From the NCBI GenBank assembly GCA_001871815.1, contig MNVP01000038.1, positions 1 through 17,488 on the forward strand: a DNA stretch of 17,488 nt. The letters are read 5' to 3'. Positions within the stretch are counted from its first letter, which is position 1. Each line of letters starts with the position of its first letter. This DNA comes from Candidatus Omnitrophica bacterium CG1_02_40_15. Lineage in GTDB: Bacteria > Omnitrophota > Gorgyraeia > Gorgyraeales > Gorgyraeaceae. Shown here one piece after another: positions 10,501-16,500 of this stretch. The position numbers and the translations under genes were made by a program. Below the pieces are notes generated by a model. The model did no database searches. It was not told where the DNA came from and saw only the letters and a list, made by a program, of their open reading frames with translations.

Positions 10501-13500
10501 ATTGAATCAGGAGAAGTGAATTCTCCTAAATTAACAACCACTATAAATACTTCCCCATCTATATGGATAGCGTACGCTTTGATCTTTTCTGCTGTAGATT
10601 TAAAAGGAACTGCTATAGAAGGATTGGCGTCCAGATAACGTATTAAATCTTCTCTTGTCTTAATATTTTCAAAATATTTATTTATGCCAGGCTGCCTTTT
10701 AATATATCGCCTTAATAAATCCACAGCATCTTTTATATCTTCAGGCGCAGGGCTCTGCTCTATCTTAGCTCTAGCATCTACAGCTTTCTGTGCTGATAAG
10801 CCTGTTATAGAAATCGGTATATTCCATATTGCGCCTGAACGCATATATTTAGACGCCCTGAAAGAGTCTATATAATCTCCTTCATGTTCTCTTTGTAAAT
10901 CTACTCCTATGCGGTTTTTTTCATCCGGCACTGCCTTTCCAAGCGCCTCTGGAATATAATAATGATATCCTCTCTCCCATAGATTCTTATATAACACTTC
11001 AAATATTTCAAAAGCTTCTTTTTTCATGCCATATAAAAGCATAAATGAAATAAGGCCATAGTTTGTCCCGATCCAAACCTCATCTGCCTGTTCTGTGCCT
11101 ATTAAATTACCTTCTTTTGTCATGCCGTTTACTATGCCGACTCTGCCATTAAAAAATCTCCTGAAATTATAGTGATAAATTGTCTCGAGGCTTTTTTTAA
11201 CCAACTCCGAAGGTATAAAATCCGGCAGGCCCAAAAGCTTTGCATACCAGACGCCGCAAAGCTGATCAGCCATAATATCATTATTATCGGAATAAATATT
11301 AAAATAACTGCCATTCCACAATCTACTAATAAACGTATCTCTGCCTCTTGCAAGCCATCCTTCATATTTGCCTGTCTCGGCCTTTAGGTCTAAAATATCT
11401 CCCATCTTTATTGCAGCTTCAAGAGAAGCAAGCCATAAGCTTCCGCAATAAGAGCTCAAGCCATGCATTTTCCATGTATCATAGGTTTGGTCAGAATAAC
11501 CTTCATTATCAGGGATATCGTCCCCATCTGTGTCCATATCATGCAGATAATCCAAGGCTTTTTTAACCGCAGGCCAGCAGTATCGTAAAAATTCCTTATC
11601 TTCTTTGCCGCTAAGTAAATAAGCTCTATATATCATCAAAACAAATTTTGAATTTAAATCCTTCCAGCGGTTTGTGTTCTGCCAGATAAAAGTAACCATG
11701 CCTGTTAAGACATAGCCAAAGTCATGCCAGGAAGCTCCTTCTGTTTTTACTAACCCGACTGAAGCATTCCACTTGCCAGGTTCAAAACCGCGGGGAATCC
11801 TTTCGCGATAAGACTTCATAATTACCGCGGCTTCCTTTACCCTGTCTCCCTTTGCCTCTTCAAGCTCAGTTATGGCTTCTTTAGTAAGATATAGTTTAAT
11901 TAAGTCAAGCGGTGTCGCAATCTGAGCTCTTACTTCTGGTGAAATATTAAATCTCTCTACAACTCTCCCAAGTTCCTCTTCGCTTAAATCCAGAATTTTA
12001 TAAACTTCTCCTTCCTGTATAGGAAATGGGTTCATAAATTCTGCAAGCCCGTCAACCTTGTTGGGTATCTCATCTGCAAATTTCTTCATAATAATCTTTT
12101 CTTCTTCTGGAAATAAAAGCGCGAGCATTGGATTATAAAACCAGACATCTGACGTGAGATAATGATTATAATCCGGGTTTTCAAGAGGGGCCATCAGGCC
12201 TGTTCCAGCATCCCATAGAGTTCCGCCATCTGCCAGGAAATAAAGCTCATTTATCAATGCTGTCCTTAAATGCTCCGGCATGTCAGAATTTTCTAAAATC
12301 CTGCTCTGCCATTTCTTAATCTTTTGTCTCCATGATTGCAAGCTATCCAACGCTGCGCAAGCAATCTGCCAAGAATTATCTCCCTGCGTATTAAAAAATT
12401 TCGTATAATAAGGATTATAGGTCTTTGCGCCTAACTGCGCTTCCGGTATATCCCAGCTTAAAACTAAAGGAATTTCTCTGGTCTCGCCTGGCTTCAATGT
12501 AAAACTCACAGCTATTGCGCCGCCTATTTCTTCGCCTGAACGCGCAACTCTTGATTCAGTATTATTTGGCAATCTGCCTGAGCGCGCAAAGTTTTCCAGA
12601 GTATCAGAAGAAAAATTATTTGCATCAAAAGTTACACTGTAGCTAACTGTTACATCTTCGCCAGCCTTAGCTGCAACTGTAAACTCTAGTGGAATATTCG
12701 ATTTCCTGCCAGTAGTATTTCTAAATGTAATGCCCGTATGGCCATCATCCTGCCTGAGCGCATTAGTATTCCCTTCGCTATTTCTCGCAAAAGTATAATA
12801 ATTAGGCCCTGGCTTTCTCTCTAATTGCCAGGCTGCTATATTATTTAATGAAAACATAATAGATACTTCTATTGGCTCATTTGTTGGATTATGGGCGTTT
12901 ACAATATTGCATGCCACAGGTAAAGATGTCGCCTGTTTGTCCTCTGGAATAAACGGCGAAAATCTTTCCACAGTGATTTCTGCAATTGAATCCCCGACTG
13001 ATGGCTTTATCCTGTCCCACTGGACCGGATATAAACCGGCCCTTTCTACGTTTTTATATCCGCCTGTAGAGTTTGTAGAAGTTGCGTTGCCTTGTCTTTG
13101 ATAAATATATATACCTGTTTCACCAAGCGCTTTATTAACCTGCACGACTTCACCGCCTGCGGCGTGAATCCTTTCTATTTCCCCGGCTCTGTTAGTATCA
13201 AAAGCAAATCCAGCCCCAACTCCACCCATGGGAACGCCCTGATTCCCTGGAATTTCTAGCATGGGATGATTAACTTTATGCTTATGCGGCGTTAAGTTAA
13301 GTATTTGTAGAGCTAATTCTGGTATCCCGATAGCAGGATGCAATAATTCCCATATATCCCCTCTCTTTAAGATAAGAGAAGCTATAGGCTCAAACAACAC
13401 CATTATAAAATTAATAATGGCTACATATCCAAAATAAGCGCTCAGGATTTGTATGAAAATATCGGGATTCTGCTGGGTTAATATGTGAAAGCTTGTAAAG

Positions 13501-16500
13501 ACAATAGCGGCGATGAGATTAAAAAATATACCTCCAAGCTTGACAATGGGAGGCGCCCTTTCTGCGTTTACCTTGCCTTCAAAATATCTTCTTAAACCAG
13601 ATTGCGTTTTTATTCCAAGAATTTTCGCGATCGTTTCATGGCCGCTTTCATGCAAAGGCGTGCCTAAGCCCAGGAATAAAAGGAACCTGAGAGGTAAATT
13701 AACTAGATCATATTTGGTGGATATATTGCTAAGTATAGATAACTGGGTTAATTTCTCCCAAATGTCATGCTTTTCTTTCTCTAAATTCACAAGTTCTTCA
13801 ACTTGTGTTAAAATTTCTTCTCTGAGTTTTTCCATTGCCTGTGATTTGCTGCCATGCCCTCTGCTGCCTTTATGCAGAAAATTGATTAAAGCCGCTGGAG
13901 TCCATAACATATCCTTCGCTATGCTAGCAATATCCCCAAGAGTATAAAAATGCCTTATATTCGCATCTACTTCATGTAAGTCATATGCGCTGCTATCCAC
14001 TGCTCTCCAGTATTCCTCTTGTCCAGAAGCATCTTCTTGCACGCGTAGAAGTATATCTCTAATCTCCTCTTTCTTTGCTTCAATCTCAGCAGTAACTCTT
14101 TTATAATCTAAATCTCTTTGGGCTCTTTCAAAAGCTCTTTCGTTGTCTTCTTCAGACTTGAATAAGTTCCCTTGGAAAGCGCCATCGCTACCTGAATCTT
14201 TTTTCTTACCTCTCATAGTAAGAGGTTTCCCAAAAATTCCCATAAACATTATACTAGCTATCCCGGCATTGATTAGATTGCCTGCATCTAAAAGAAGACT
14301 TGATTTTCCGTCAAAAGCAGAAGCAATGCCTGTTGTAGCAAAAAACAAAATCAAAGATGACAAAAATATTTTTGAAAACGTTTTCAAAATTGCTGAAACA
14401 AAAAGCGTTCGGAGAGAGTTTAAATCTCTTTTAACCATACCTCGTATTCCCCTCCCGGGTATTTTATTATCTACAGGTTTAGTAATAGGAGATAATGCTG
14501 GGCCAAAAATAAGATCAGTCTCCTGTTTAGATTGCGTTACCTCTAACTGAACGTCAAGAGTTTTCAGATATGCTTCAACCGCTTCAAATCCTGCAGCATC
14601 AGCTCTTAAATATTCTACAAAATCTGGTTCATTTAAAGCCATAGCTATGGCCCTAGCAATAGCGCCTTTACCTGTGCTTAAATCTCTGGCTGCGCGTAAT
14701 ATAAGAGTTTCATCTTCCTTCATAAACTTAGAAAGCTGGATAAGCATACTGCCTAAAAGTTTTTCGTTATCGTCATTATCACGCAGGGCTATTTCTCCTA
14801 ATTCCCTAACCATGTCAGAATTAATGTTATTATTTTTTAAGTGTATAAATAATTCTTCATATCCTTTTCTTTCATAAAAAAGCCAAAGAGCTGCGACTGC
14901 CTTGGCCAGTTGTTTAGTTTTATCTGAACTCGGATTTTCTTCAAATGCCTGTTCATAAGCTATTTTCAACGTAACTAATTTCTCTAAATCGTAACCTTTA
15001 ATGCCTTCAAAATGCGCATATTCCTGCTTCAATATACCTATAATAATCTGCTTATAAATATTTCCATCTTTATCATCGCTTGTATGTTTAATTAATGCGT
15101 TAAAGAGGGCTTCATGAAGATTTAGCCTTGCTTTACGCGTAATCTTTCCATCAGCTCTAACTCTAGCTGTAACCGAAGCAGCAGGATCTCCAAAGCCCAA
15201 GCCTTGCTCAACGGAAGCACCACGCACCATTGCCTGTAAGCTAGGCGCCTCATTCCTGCGGCCCAATAGCTCTTCAAGATCTCTTTTAAGCTTATCCTGA
15301 TCAGTTGCGCTTCCTGCTTGTTCAACATGATCAAGTCCAACTTCTGCGTTTGACACACCTTCTCCTTCTTTTTTCTCGATGAAAGCCCGGCCAAGCAAAA
15401 TGCGCCTATATTCAGGAACCCTTCCTTCTTTTCGAGCTTGATTTAATAAAAAATCAACCTGCATCCCTTTCGAAAAATAGACTACATCAAATCCTGACGC
15501 CGCACACAACATATAGAACTCCCTCGCATTAACCTTTTTACTCCTTTTCGTTATTATCTTAAAAAGCGGATTGGTAATCCTGAATGAAGCAGTTATCCCT
15601 TCAAGAAATAGGTTGCGCCCTTTAAATGCTTCATCAATAAAATCCTTCAATCTTTGAACATTCTCATTATTTTGTTCGTCAGGACTCAAGTTGTCAATTA
15701 GTGCTTGATATACTGTTCGCACGCTTTTAGGAAGTACAAATTCATAGTTTTCGTCTATATTTGAATAAAATGCGTCTGAAAAATTATCTCTTCTTTCAAA
15801 ATCAGGCGTAACCTGCAAGTAGAACTCGCCTCCACTATAAACAACGCTTGGGGCTTTGATAAAACTCAGATCTTTTGCTATATTCCATATATCGCCAAGA
15901 GACTTAACTTTAGCCCCTATTGCTGGAACAAAAGCTCTTGTTGACTGAATGATATGCGAAAGCTGCGAAGGCATAGCAGGTTTAACATGTCTCTGTTTAA
16001 AAAATACTCTTAGCCTGGAATTAATTTCTGCCCATTCATTGGCACGTTCTTCATCAATTAAAGTACTGTCTGGCATATCATAAAAAGTGACGCGAACACT
16101 AACATTTTTCGGAATCTTATTAAGTAAATCGCCGTATAACTTAATATATTTGTTGGCTATCCACCTAGCGCGGCTATCAGAAGATAAAATATCAGTATCT
16201 CTGTCACCGGAAAATCCAGCTTCGATCTTCTCTTCATATGTCAATTTGTCATATTTTATTTGTATCTCAAGCCAATAATTGCTCCATTCAAAATAATGAA
16301 CATCTGAAGGATGCGCCGATATTCGTATAACAACATAGTCAAGTTTTTCAAGAGCCTTTAAATTTGCATCCAAAATTGATTTCAAAGGTCCTTTATCGAA
16401 ATACCCGGCTACAGAAAGGTCTTGCATCCCTGTAGGCATTCTAACCCAAGGGAAAAGCTTCATAATATCTCGATACAGCAATCCAGAAGGGTCGTAGTAA

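Noticed and set aside
11132..11365. Minus-strand 77-codon hydrophobic frame
   Set aside because: It lies wholly inside the GH116 coding sequence in another frame; no ribosome-binding site or homology was recognised.
14143..14550. Plus-strand open frame of 135 codons (and a 144-codon one at 13513-13947)
   Set aside because: Both are antisense to the giant gene, without domain-like sequence; long antisense frames are expected over a 14-kb gene.
15122..15394. Minus-strand 90-codon frame overlapping the giant gene in another frame
   Set aside because: It overlaps the flexible linker of the giant protein and shows no recognisable protein pattern.
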